Origin: Dialister pneumosintes | GTDB lineage: Bacteria > Bacillota > Negativicutes > Veillonellales > Dialisteraceae | Direction: 5' to 3' | NCBI RefSeq assembly: GCF_001717505.1 | Contig: NZ_CP017037.1 | Location: 1-64,000, forward strand | DNA length: 64,000 bases | In this document: positions 1 through 8,580 of the stretch, piece after piece | How positions within the stretch are numbered: position 1 is the stretch's first letter | Layout: each line of letters opens with the position of its first letter | Translations under genes and position numbers: made by a program | Notes under the pieces: model-generated | The model's database searches: none | What the model was told of the DNA's origin: nothing | Seen by the model: only the letters and a program-made list of their open reading frames with translations

Positions 1-2073
1 CAAAATCTTACTTTTGAAAAAGGATTGATCAGTTCAGTAACGGCTAATGATTATAGTTATGCTTTGAAGCTGGATGGTAAGAATGCAGGTAGTGACTCTC
101 AAGTCGTAGTTAAACATCGATTGGACTTAATGGCATCTTCTACAAACTCTTCTTACGGTATTCACGGAGAGACAACATCAGGAGCTAAAAATACATTGAT
201 AGTAGAAGGCCCTGCTACCATTACGGCAGCCCATCGAGAAAATGGCAAATATGCATTTGGTATTTATAGCAAAGCAACTACCGGTGGTGTAAGAAAAATT
301 AGCTTTAATAATGGACTTACTGCAAAAGCTTCTTCTAATACTGTTTCTTCGCCAACTGTTTTATATACAAAAACAGATAGCGTGCAAGGGAGTGTCAGCG
401 AAATAGTGGTAGATGGAGAGACGGTATTAACAGCTCTTGGAAAAGATGGAAGCAAAGGCAGGGTTGCCGGTGCATCCGGTCAAGGGGCATTGATTCGAGT
501 AAATAATAAGGGTAACGGTCGAGTTCAAGCCAGTGGATATAGTTATGCAGATACGGAAGGCCGAATTGATTGGAATTTAACGACTGCAGATTCTTATCTT
601 AAAGGGGATTTGTACGGTGTTAATAAAGGGTCTGTATCTTTAAAAATGGATGCATCCAGCATGTTTGAAGGTAAGACGGAAGTTGTAAATAACCAAGGTG
701 CTGTAGGGAAAGTATTTGTCGACATGAAGAATCAGTCTTTATGGAATGTGGTAAATTCTTCACGTTTAACTAATCTAACTCTAAATAATAAAGCTAAGGT
801 GGATATGTCTTATGCACAAGGATTCCAATCATTAGTAATGGAAAACTTGAATGGAGAAAATGGCATATTCAAGTTAGATATTGATGCATCTAAGAATACA
901 AATAACAGCGATAAGCTCTATGTTACCGATACTTTTACAGGGACGCAGTTTATTGAGCTTAATGAAGTCGGTCATGGGGATTTAGATGGTGCTGCAGGGA
1001 CTGTATTAGCCAGTGTTAAAAATAACAATGGTACTTTTAAAGCGGTAGATGGCGAAGGTACTTTGTATTGGAATCGCTATGAGCTGGATAAAAAAGAAAC
1101 CGCAGATACTACAGGGGCATTTACTATCGATTGGTATTTGAAGAAAGTGATTCCTCAGCTTGATCCGACTACCAGCGTAGAAACTATTCCGGCTGCAGGT
1201 GCATTGAATTATTACACTTGGAGAAACGAGTTTGACAAGTTGCTTAAACGTATGGGTGAATTGCGTCACAATGGTGAATTAGAAGAAGGCGTTTGGGCAC
1301 GTGTGAAAGGTGCTAAAATCGGTAGTGAACAAGAACCGGGCTTTACAAACAAGTACATCCATTATGAAGTTGGTTATGACCGTTTGGCTAAACTGGATGA
1401 AAAATCTAAACGTTATGAAGGTGTAGCACTTGCTTATACGGATGGTACAAGTACTTATCGTAGAGGTGACGGAAAGAATCACAGTTTAGCAATTAGTTTC
1501 TATAATACGGATATCCGTGAATCTGGGCATTATTTGGATATCGTATGCAAGCTTAGCGAAATGAATAATAATTTCTCTGTATTTGATACTAAAGGGAAAA
1601 ATATTACCGGAGAAACTGATAACTTAGGAATTTCACTTAGTGCGGAATATGGGCGTAAAAAAGATTTGAATCATGGCTGGTATGTAGAACCTCAAACGCA
1701 ATTAACTTTAGGTTATTTGGGTGGGGATAACTATACGACCTCTAATGGTATTCATGTTAGTCAGCATGGTATAAAGAGTGCAGTAGCTCGTATCGGATTT
1801 AATGTAGGAAAAGAAATCAATGATAAGGCTATCATTTATGCAAAGATGAATCTTCTGCATGAATTTGGCGGTAACTATGTAGTGGACATGGCAGACTCCA
1901 GAGTAAAACGTTCATTAAGTAAAGATTTCAGAGATACTTGGTTGGAATATGGTATTGGTGCTGCATTTGCTTTAGGCGAAGGTACACATGCATATTGTGA
2001 TGTAGAACGTAGTACCGGTAGCGATTTTAATAAGGAATGGGAATGGAATGTAGGTATTCGCAGGAATTTCTAA
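1..2073 (+). CDS. Autotransporter, C-terminal part (5' end outside window)
   Basis: The reading frame is open from base 1, so the gene begins upstream of the window and the first in-frame TTG at 25 is not a credible start. The visible part has a long repetitive passenger rich in Asn, Gly, Ser, Thr and Val, as expected of a beta-helix. From about codon 400 onward comes a region beginning near 'GVWARVKG' that looks like an autotransporter beta-barrel, with alternating hydrophobic/aromatic strands and a final 'WNVGIRRNF' ending in Phe, the usual outer-membrane assembly signal. Type V secretion proteins of this kind export their own passenger to the cell surface as adhesins or enzymes. The passenger has no recognised catalytic motif. 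A hairpin terminator follows. The class is fairly sure; the ligand or function is unknown. Confidence 0.85.
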   Translation, partial: QNLTFEKGLISSVTANDYSYALKLDGKNAGSDSQVVVKHRLDLMASSTNSSYGIHGETTSGAKNTLIVEGPATITAAHRENGKYAFGIYSKATTGGVRKISFNNGLTAKASSNTVSSPTVLYTKTDSVQGSVSEIVVDGETVLTALGKDGSKGRVAGASGQGALIRVNNKGNGRVQASGYSYADTEGRIDWNLTTADSYLKGDLYGVNKGSVSLKMDASSMFEGKTEVVNNQGAVGKVFVDMKNQSLWNVVNSSRLTNLTLNNKAKVDMSYAQGFQSLVMENLNGENGIFKLDIDASKNTNNSDKLYVTDTFTGTQFIELNEVGHGDLDGAAGTVLASVKNNNGTFKAVDGEGTLYWNRYELDKKETADTTGAFTIDWYLKKVIPQLDPTTSVETIPAAGALNYYTWRNEFDKLLKRMGELRHNGELEEGVWARVKGAKIGSEQEPGFTNKYIHYEVGYDRLAKLDEKSKRYEGVALAYTDGTSTYRRGDGKNHSLAISFYNTDIRESGHYLDIVCKLSEMNNNFSVFDTKGKNITGETDNLGISLSAEYGRKKDLNHGWYVEPQTQLTLGYLGGDNYTTSNGIHVSQHGIKSAVARIGFNVGKEINDKAIIYAKMNLLHEFGGNYVVDMADSRVKRSLSKDFRDTWLEYGIGAAFALGEGTHAYCDVERSTGSDFNKEWEWNVGIRRNF

Positions 2074-2143
2074 TCTTCTAAAAATAATTTAAATAAAAAC
2101 AAAATATACTTTTAGTATGTAGACTCCTAATCTAAGTTTAAAT

Positions 2144-2195
2144 AAAAAATATCTTAAATAAGGAATAATCTTGTTTGAGATATTTTTTATTTTTT
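2144..2195 (+). terminator. Rho-independent terminator of the autotransporter gene
   Basis: A 15-nt left arm at 2144-2158 pairs with 2174-2188 (one G-U pair) and is followed by a T-rich tail. It lies about 70 nt after the autotransporter stop codon. Confidence 0.8.
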
Positions 2196-2501
2196 GAACA
2201 GCTAAAGAGTATTAGAACCTTTTGGGTTATCACATGATCCAATTAAAGTCCTTGAAAGACAGCAGTATTGGAAATATTGCTTTGATACCATTAAGAACGG
2301 GGATAATGATAACTAACATTTTTTGAGAATATAACTTTATAGTTCGGTAAGGAATGTATATAGGGGAATAAGCATTTTGATTAACGCCATGGGTAAAATC
2401 CAAGCTTTCTCTATAGGCTCGAGTCACGTTGAATGTGTCGGGGTACTGCAAAAAGTACAATTTGTATGGATTGGTTGAAGCAATATAGATATAAATATGT
2501 A

Positions 2502-2541
2502 AAAAAGATAGAATGGTAGAAAAACATTCTATCTTTTTGTT
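2502..2541 (+). terminator. Strong hairpin terminator with no clear upstream gene
   Basis: The perfect 14-bp stem AAAAAGATAGAATG (2502-2515) pairs with 2525-2538 around a 9-nt loop; the right arm ends in T5 and continues GTTT. The A-run/T-run flanks would let it act in both directions. No recognised gene ends just before it. Confidence 0.75.
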
Positions 2542-2767
2542 TAAAGCTAAAAATGTATTAAGAATTTAGATTTGCAATCATATGGGAGAATTCAGATAAA
2601 ATATTTCTCTTAGCAACCAAACATACTACTTTAATATTTACATACGTTTAGACTATCTCCTCTTGGAATAGAAAAAGAATATGGGCTATACTTTAGTTAA
2701 TAATAATGTAAATATCAAGTGTGTAATTATTTATATACATACTTTATAGTAAAGGAGAAGTATTTTT

Positions 2768-3991
2768 ATGAGTAACTCGTCATATAAACATAAAAATCAT
2801 GATATATTTCAAGATGATATTTTTTCTAATAAAAAATGGAGTGCATCTACAGTAAGTTCTCCTCAGCAGATTCAAGAAACTATCAATACTTATAATCTAA
2901 TTGGCAGAAAAATTAAGGATATCAGATTTATTGAACAGTGCCATAATTTAACACGTAATTCAATTGAGAGAGAAGCTTATTCTAAATTAGACTATCTATC
3001 ACGAGAAGAACGGGAAATAAAGTCCTGTTATTTGGAGATTCCGGCTGATTTACATTATAAACGGTTAGTTACGTTATCTGCACCTATAATTATTACTTTG
3101 GAAGAAAAAAGTAGAGAGGAGAAAAGCTTTTTTCCCGGAGATACTTTTGAAGTAGGAGTGTTTGAACAAAATTTAGTTCGTATGAGTATGAATCGCATCA
3201 GTTTTTTTATTCAAGAAGGACAAACCTTTCCTAATGTAGAGGGGGAAATTTTATTTTCTCCCTGTATAAATAGTGTGATTAAAGATATAGAGATTAATTC
3301 TACTAACTGTAAAAATTCAATTTTTAAAAATAAAATAAAGAGTAATGATAGTAAAATAGAAATTATACTTTGGTGTGATAATGATGTAGGGCTATGCATT
3401 AAAGGCGACTCTGATTTTTATTCTGTGTGTTGTATTAATAGAATAAGAGAAATAATAACTATTCCTTTTTCTGAACTTTTAAAATCTTTACATAATTGGG
3501 AAGACTTACATGGAGATGATTCTATAGGTTTTGTAGCAAAATCAAGAAGTTTTTTCTTTACGGCGGATAATATAGAAACATATAGTGATATTCAATATAT
3601 GAGTATTTACTCCGGTAATAATAGTCTCTATATTTCCATATGGGAATTTGTTTTATGGGGGCTATGTATTAGTGATTTATTTGAAATATTTGACGAGTAT
3701 AATTATACCGGATATCAGTATACTAAGTTGCAGTGGCAATGTCTTTTAGAGGAAGCGGAGAAACTTTTGAATTTTCATTCTTTTGATGAACTGTTTGAGT
3801 ATCGATTACATTTATTTCAAAAAAATTATCAAGCAACAATAGATGATTATCGTTTTACAAGAGAAATGAATTGGATGGGGGTAGAATTTTGGAAAAACCG
3901 AGATATCTATCGAGTACAATTGGAGGACATGAAGAAGTGGACAAGTTTGGTCTTAGGAGAAATGGATACGATATTTATTAGGGGTGCTTAG
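2768..3991 (+). CDS. Hypothetical protein, 407 aa, family not recognised
   Basis: The ATG has a good ribosome binding site (AAAGGAG, about 9 nt upstream). The product is soluble-looking with no signal peptide or clear membrane helix. The N-terminal 60 residues are polar. The middle (about 95-190) looks beta-rich, with 'PADLHYKRLVTLSAPIIIT' and 'FFPGDTFEVGVFEQNLVRMS'. The C-terminal third (about 290-400) is aromatic- and acid-rich and probably helical ('WEFVLWGLCISDLFEIFDEY', 'KLQWQCLLEEAEKLLNFHS'). It is a single gene between two surface-protein loci and is very AT-rich, consistent with accessory DNA. I do not assign a function; a regulatory or toxin/immunity-type role linked to the neighbouring surface proteins is only speculation. 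Confidence 0.75.
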   Translation: MSNSSYKHKNHDIFQDDIFSNKKWSASTVSSPQQIQETINTYNLIGRKIKDIRFIEQCHNLTRNSIEREAYSKLDYLSREEREIKSCYLEIPADLHYKRLVTLSAPIIITLEEKSREEKSFFPGDTFEVGVFEQNLVRMSMNRISFFIQEGQTFPNVEGEILFSPCINSVIKDIEINSTNCKNSIFKNKIKSNDSKIEIILWCDNDVGLCIKGDSDFYSVCCINRIREIITIPFSELLKSLHNWEDLHGDDSIGFVAKSRSFFFTADNIETYSDIQYMSIYSGNNSLYISIWEFVLWGLCISDLFEIFDEYNYTGYQYTKLQWQCLLEEAEKLLNFHSFDELFEYRLHLFQKNYQATIDDYRFTREMNWMGVEFWKNRDIYRVQLEDMKKWTSLVLGEMDTIFIRGA

Positions 3992-4147
3992 AGCAAAGAT
4001 TCAGTTATAGAGATGAAATATTACAAGCCTCAGTTTATATGTATTATGTAGTTTTTCTATTTATATCGTAATGATAAAATTTCTCAACCATGTACGTTGA
4101 TATGGTCGTCTTGCTTTCAAATTAATTTCATAAAAGTATCATAAGTA

Positions 4148-5977
4148 ATGCCTATTGATGCGGCTAGTGTTGCGGCAGGGCATAATAAAGCAACTGCGGG
4201 AGGTAATTGGCTTGAAAAGGGGAACGCAGATGCTTCCGGATAAGATTCTATTGCTATCGGTAGATATGCTAAAGCATCTTTAACAGACTCTATTGCTATG
4301 GGACATGTATCTTTAGCTACCGGAGAAAAAGCTCTTGCATTAGGTGCAAACTCCGATGCTTCCGGAGCTAAATCTATGGCTATCGGATCTACTTCTATTG
4401 CGAATGGTGAAGATTCTATTTCTATCGGAGATAACGCACAATCTAAAGAATTTGGTGTAGCTTTAGGTGGAAAATCGAATGTAAATGCATATGGTGTAGC
4501 TGTTGGTCCTAATGCCAAAGCAAATGAAAAGGCCGGAGCTGTCGGCTCCAGTGCTAAAGCATTAGAACTAAATAGCGTTGCAATCGGTAATGAAGCAAGT
4601 GCGGATGCAACACAGGCTATTTCTATAGGTGATAAAGCACATTCCAAGTCTTCCGGTGTTGCCGTAGGGGTTAGTGCCGATGCTGCATTAGATGGGATTG
4701 CTATTGGTGCTTCTGCTAAAACTGAGAAGGCAAAAGGTATTGCGTTGGGGCAAGAGCCAATACTAAGGGGAAAAATGCAATTGCAATGGGTACTGATAGT
4801 AAGGCGGAATCCGAAACTTCTATGGCGATAGGTACTAAGTCGGAAGCTACAGCTGTTGATGCATTGGCAATGGGAACACAGTCTAAGGCTTATGGAATAT
4901 CCGCTGTTGCTTTGGGTAGACAAGCTGTAGCTAATCAGCAAAATGCAGTGGCGTTGGGGTTTGATGCAGGTGCATACGGTTTAAATGCTATAGCTATAGG
5001 TTTCTCAACGGATGTTAATGGAGAGCATTCTGCTGCCATCGGTAGCGATGCAACTGCTACTACTGATGCGGTTGCTGTAGGTCATAATGCTCTGGCTAAT
5101 GGCAACAGTGCTATTGCAATCGGTAAAGGTGCTTCCTCCGGTATTCGTAATGGACTTGCTATCGGGGTTTCTGCAAATGCCTCCGAAATAAGTTCTATGG
5201 CAACAGGTGCCAATGCAAATGCATCGGAAGAAAATGCAGTAGCATTAGGGAACGGTGCTAAATCAGAACATGTCGGTTCTGTAGCTCTTGGCTCTAATTC
5301 AGAAACAGAAGCTGCACGTGGAATTAGTGATGCTTTGGTTAATGGTTACACTTTTGAAGGGTTTGCAGCTACGCATCCAAATTCTACCGTGAGTGTTGGC
5401 AAGTCCGGCGCAGAACGTACTATTACAAATGTAGCAGCAGGACGAGTAACCTCTAATTCTACCGATGCCATTAATGGTAGTCAGTTGTATACAACTAATA
5501 ATATGCTTACTAATGTAAGTGAAACGATTACTACTATTTTGGGCTGTAATGCTGAAATCGAACAACACGGAAATAACTTGGGTAAGATTAGAACTTATGA
5601 CATTGGGGGAACCGACTCAAATTATGGCAGGTTTTGGTACTTATCGTAGTTCCAATGCTATTGCATTAGGTATTGCTCATTATAATAATGAATCTACCAT
5701 GATGCATGCCGGTGTGTCTTATGCAGGAGGCTCTAACCACCACATTATGGCTAACTTGGGTGTGACATGGAAAGTAGGTTCCGGTGCGACGGAAGAAGCT
5801 GTTATGGAATCTTATCGTAAAGGCCCGGTATCCTCTGTATATGCATTGCAGAATGAAGTGCGTGATTTGAAAGCAGAAAACTCTCAAATGCGTAAAGACA
5901 ATGAGGAAATGCGTAAGGATAACGAAGAGTTAAAGCAGCAATTAGCTAAGGTTATGGAAAAACTTGGAATGGCATAA
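4148..5977 (+). pseudogene. Degenerate YadA-like trimeric autotransporter adhesin
   Basis: Repeated 'SIAIG / AVALG' units spaced about 14 residues are the left-handed beta-roll head of trimeric autotransporters (Hep/Hag repeats). A neck-like 'NVAAGRVTSNSTDAINGSQL' segment, a YadA-type membrane anchor ('EPTQIMAGFGTYRSSNAIAL') and a C-terminal coiled coil (two 'MRKDNEE' repeats) follow, an arrangement seen in Negativicutes. Intact homologues assemble as surface trimers that bind host or bacterial ligands. The frame is broken three times: an in-frame TAA at 4241-4243, a shift at the G-run 4747-4750 (one more G restores the frame), and a shift at the G-run 5605-5609 (one fewer G restores 'TYDIGEPTQIM'). 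There is no signal peptide upstream, and the stalk/anchor helix looks shortened. Two of the three lesions could be base-calling errors; the missing N-terminus and the TAA argue for real decay. Confidence 0.85.
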
Positions 5978-6001
5978 AGCATATTTTGATTTTTCTATTA
6001 A

Positions 6002-6040
6002 AAAAGAGGACGTAACTAAAGTTATGTTCTCTTTTCTTAT
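6002..6040 (+). terminator. Terminator after the trimeric autotransporter remnant
   Basis: A 15-bp stem (6002-6016 with 6021-6035, two G-U pairs) has a 4-nt loop and a T-rich 3' side. Retention of a good terminator suggests the adhesin gene was functional recently. Confidence 0.75.
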
Positions 6041-6125
6041 TTGTTTTATAAAGAAATATAGAGATGTTACAATAATAGTAGTTTGAAGATAATATATTGA
6101 GATAAGAAGAGGTTTTGTTAGTCGT

Positions 6126-6791
6126 ATGAAACAACTATTACAAAAGTATCGAGTGATTCTTGTGTATTTAATTTTGGCACTTTCCGGTGGAGGTATGGAT
6201 GCTTACTCCTTTTTATGTAGAGATTATGTATTTGCTAATGCACAAACGGGTAATATTCTTCTCTTAGGTGTAAGCCTTGCAGAGCAGGATTATGCCGGGG
6301 CATTAAAGTATACATGGCCGATTCTTGCTTTTACGGGTGGTATTATATTATCGGATATTATTTGTCATAAAATGAAACATTCTTCTATTTATTGGAAACA
6401 AATTACTTTGCTTGTAGAAGTTGTCATTTTAACATTGGTATGTTGGATACCGCAGACACATAATGTAATGGCAAATACATTAGCTTCCCTGGCTTGTGGA
6501 TTACAGGTGGAAACTTTCCGCTCCATGTCAGGTAATACCATTGCAACAACAATGTGTATTGGCAATTTACGAAGTGGAACACATAATTTAGATAAGTATG
6601 TACAAACACATAATACGAAGTATTTAGAAAAAACAGCTGTTTATTTCGGGATTATTTTATTTTTTGTATTAGGTGCTGTTATCGAAAGTGCTTTAATCAA
6701 AATTTTTACTGAAAAAGCATTATATTTTTCAGTTGGGATGTTAACTATGGCTTGCCTTCTTATGTGGAACGAAGAGAATATTTATGATTAA
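6126..6791 (+). CDS. DUF1275 (YoaK-type) membrane protein
   Basis: This is a 221-aa polytopic protein with about six hydrophobic segments. The start 'ALSGGGMDAYSFLCRDYVFANAQTGN' carries the family hallmark (GG-DA-SF near the N-terminus, then 'NAQTGN'), and 'FRSMSGNTIATTMCIGNLR' matches the second conserved loop. The family is widespread and its substrate is not established. It is an inner-membrane protein, probably transcribed alone or with the next gene 20 nt downstream. The length fits the family. The family call is confident; the function is unknown. Confidence 0.85.
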   Translation: MKQLLQKYRVILVYLILALSGGGMDAYSFLCRDYVFANAQTGNILLLGVSLAEQDYAGALKYTWPILAFTGGIILSDIICHKMKHSSIYWKQITLLVEVVILTLVCWIPQTHNVMANTLASLACGLQVETFRSMSGNTIATTMCIGNLRSGTHNLDKYVQTHNTKYLEKTAVYFGIILFFVLGAVIESALIKIFTEKALYFSVGMLTMACLLMWNEENIYD

Positions 6792-6811
6792 TATTTTGTG
6801 TAAAAAGTCAA

Positions 6812-7438
6812 ATGGTGCATATGAAATATAGACCGGAATTTTCAGATATACGTTCTTATGAAGAATTTTCTACTTATTATTGGTATAAGGATGAACTTAT
6901 AAAAATTTGTAGAGAACTTGGTATAAACTCTACCGGTACAAAACAGGAGTTAAATAAAGTCATTCAAGAGTATTTTTGGGGGAGTTTTATTAAGAGAAAA
7001 CCGCATAAATACAAACCAAAAGTTTCTGTATCTGAAGTTACTTTGCATACCCCTTTATTAGAATGTGGATTTTCATTTAATTTAAAGTTTAGAAAATATT
7101 TCTCAATTTTAACAGGTGTTTCACCATTTAAATTTACTGCTGATATGGCTACTGCTTGGAGAAAAGTAAAAAGAGAAAAAGATAGAAGTTTTACTATACA
7201 GGATATGCTTGCTGTTTATTATGGACAATCTCATTATGCAAAATATGACAATTCCGTTTGTCAGTGGAATCGGTTTGTAAAAGATTTTTGTGCAGATGAA
7301 AAAAGCAAATGTTATATAAATAAATTAAAAGTAGCATCTATTTTATGGAAAGAAGTACGTGATTCCACGACAATTAAAAAGTATACAACAGAACTATTAA
7401 AACAATATGCATATAAAATTAATGTTTATAAAAAATAA
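6812..7438 (+). CDS. SAP-domain protein with DUF6434-like C-terminus
   Basis: The 208-aa soluble protein opens with 'RPEFSDIRSYEEFSTYYWYKDELIKICRELGI...GTKQELNKVI', a SAP-like helix-turn-helix segment associated with nucleic-acid binding. The C-terminal half contains 'WNRFVKDFCADEKSKCYINKLKVASILWKEVRDS', characteristic of a conserved Firmicute family that usually follows this SAP module. The start could be ATG 6812 or ATG 6821; neither has a strong ribosome binding site, so coupling to the upstream membrane gene is possible. The biological role is unknown; DNA binding is inferred from the domain. The gene converges on the AraC gene and shares a bidirectional terminator with it. Confidence 0.75.
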   Translation: MVHMKYRPEFSDIRSYEEFSTYYWYKDELIKICRELGINSTGTKQELNKVIQEYFWGSFIKRKPHKYKPKVSVSEVTLHTPLLECGFSFNLKFRKYFSILTGVSPFKFTADMATAWRKVKREKDRSFTIQDMLAVYYGQSHYAKYDNSVCQWNRFVKDFCADEKSKCYINKLKVASILWKEVRDSTTIKKYTTELLKQYAYKINVYKK

Positions 7439-7440
7439 AG

Positions 7441-7466
7441 AAAAGCAGTCTATATAGACTGCTTTT
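7441..7466. terminator. Bidirectional terminator between convergent genes
   Basis: The palindrome AAAAGCAGTCTA/TAGACTGCTTTT (7441-7466) has A and T flanks. It serves the SAP-domain gene on the plus strand and the AraC-type gene on the minus strand, whose stop codon abuts it. Confidence 0.8.
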
Positions 7467-8398
7467 TAATTTTGGGTAGAACGATAAGTAGAAGGTAAAC
7501 ATCCGTAATATCGTTTAAAAATCTCAGTAAATCGGCTTGGATTGGTATATCCTACAATGTTAGATATTTCTGCAATAGTAAGTGGTGTGCTGATTAATAA
7601 ATGTTCAGCAACACTCATTCTTTTTCTTTGCATATACTCTACCGTAGTCATATCGTAAAAACGTTTGAATAGAATTTTCATTTTACTTACGCTCATGCAT
7701 GCTATTTTAGCTAGCATATCCAGCGAAATATCAAAATTATAATGTTCATCAATGTATTGTGAAATTTGCTGTAGTGCCAGTAGGTCTTCTTTATTTATTT
7801 GCTGATGTGCAACGATTGTTTTTTTGTTTTTATTAATATAAGAACTGATTTCAGATAATATTTCATATATTTTAGCAGTAAAGAATACATCGGGAGAGGA
7901 AGAATCTTTATAATAATACATTTCATACAAAATTTTATTAAGCTTAGGAATAAAAAAGTGATTTTTGATATTAAGAAAAGAATCTAAGTGAAGCGCTAAT
8001 TTTTTATGATGCAGTTTCACATATTTTTCAATAAAAAATGGAGATAGTCCTATAGAAAAACAAATTAATTCTATTTGTGGGTGATAGATTACTTTATATC
8101 GTTCTTTAGGTTTATAAGTTCGAAGTGTATGAGGGGTCAAATTTTGATAAGGGAAAAACTCATTTCCCGATCCGGAAATATAAAATGCAAAAGTATATTT
8201 ATCGATCAATTCATCCGATTGATATAGAGATTCTTCTTTAAATTTTATTTTATGTATGTGTATTACACAATTATCACTGACATCAAAAGTCCAGTATAAT
8301 CCTTTTCCGTATTTGGGGTTAATAGTATAAGTATGACCAAAAGGTTTAATATTGGGGGCTTCATCTACCAGAAAATCTGTACGTTGTATTTCAATCAT
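7466..8398 (-). CDS. AraC-family transcriptional regulator
   Basis: The last 100 residues of this 310-aa protein form a double helix-turn-helix AraC domain ('ISLDMLAKIACMSVSKMKILFKRF' and 'TIAEISNIVGYTNPSRFTEIFKRYYG', the second being the classic recognition helix plus signature). The N-terminal 200 residues are a divergent sensor-like region without a recognised cupin motif. It is transcribed divergently from two ABC half-transporters of the siderophore/metal type, the same arrangement as YbtA with ybtPQ. By analogy it probably activates them when the metal-chelate or substrate is present. The 180-bp spacer contains a Fur-box-like palindrome. Confidence 0.88.
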   Translation of the reverse strand: MIEIQRTDFLVDEAPNIKPFGHTYTINPKYGKGLYWTFDVSDNCVIHIHKIKFKEESLYQSDELIDKYTFAFYISGSGNEFFPYQNLTPHTLRTYKPKERYKVIYHPQIELICFSIGLSPFFIEKYVKLHHKKLALHLDSFLNIKNHFFIPKLNKILYEMYYYKDSSSPDVFFTAKIYEILSEISSYINKNKKTIVAHQQINKEDLLALQQISQYIDEHYNFDISLDMLAKIACMSVSKMKILFKRFYDMTTVEYMQRKRMSVAEHLLISTPLTIAEISNIVGYTNPSRFTEIFKRYYGCLPSTYRSTQN

Positions 8399-8471
8399 AG
8401 CTACCTCATAAAGATAAAATAATACCTTGAAAAGATATATTTAATGTGGAACATTATTTATTATTTATTAC

Positions 8472-8490
8472 TATTATTATAATGATAATA
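8472..8490. promoter_or_regulatory. Candidate Fur-type operator between araC-like gene and ABC operon
   Basis: A 19-bp imperfect palindrome, TATTATTATAATGATAATA (eight of nine pairs match), has the length and NATWAT-repeat look of iron-box operators. It sits in the divergent spacer. The high AT content makes chance occurrence possible. Confidence 0.4.
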
Positions 8491-8580
8491 AGATAAAAAG
8501 TTAATTACTTTTATTGATAATTTTATAATTTATAGCTAATCGAGGTTTATTTCATTGTTTTATATAAGGAGGTTGTGGTT

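Larger units (their letters stand above)
2074..2767. other. Intergenic region with two terminator hairpins and an unassigned 300-nt island
   Basis: No convincing gene is visible. Two strong hairpins (2144-2195 and 2502-2540) bracket about 300 nt. This island holds a minus-strand open frame (2230-2460, 76 codons) with no clear ribosome binding site and no family I recognise. The plus strand of the island is stop-rich. It could be a gene remnant or a short untranslated transcript ending at the second hairpin. The stretch 2560-2767 is AT-rich and supplies the promoter and ribosome binding site of the next gene. Confidence 0.4.

Noticed and set aside
2230-2460. 76-codon minus-strand frame considered as a gene or transposase remnant
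   Set aside because: No ribosome binding site and no transposase or other motif recognised; terminal repeats of an insertion sequence were not found.
4117-4941. Long minus-strand open frame (274 codons) opposite the YadA-like repeats
   Set aside because: It is the antisense of the repeated Ala-Ile-Gly codons, is low-complexity, and has no ribosome binding site. The plus-strand repeat pattern explains it.
5880-5965. Short tandem repeat at the end of the adhesin as a CRISPR-like or regulatory repeat
   Set aside because: It is an in-frame coiled-coil heptad repeat (MRKDNEE type), a protein-level feature.
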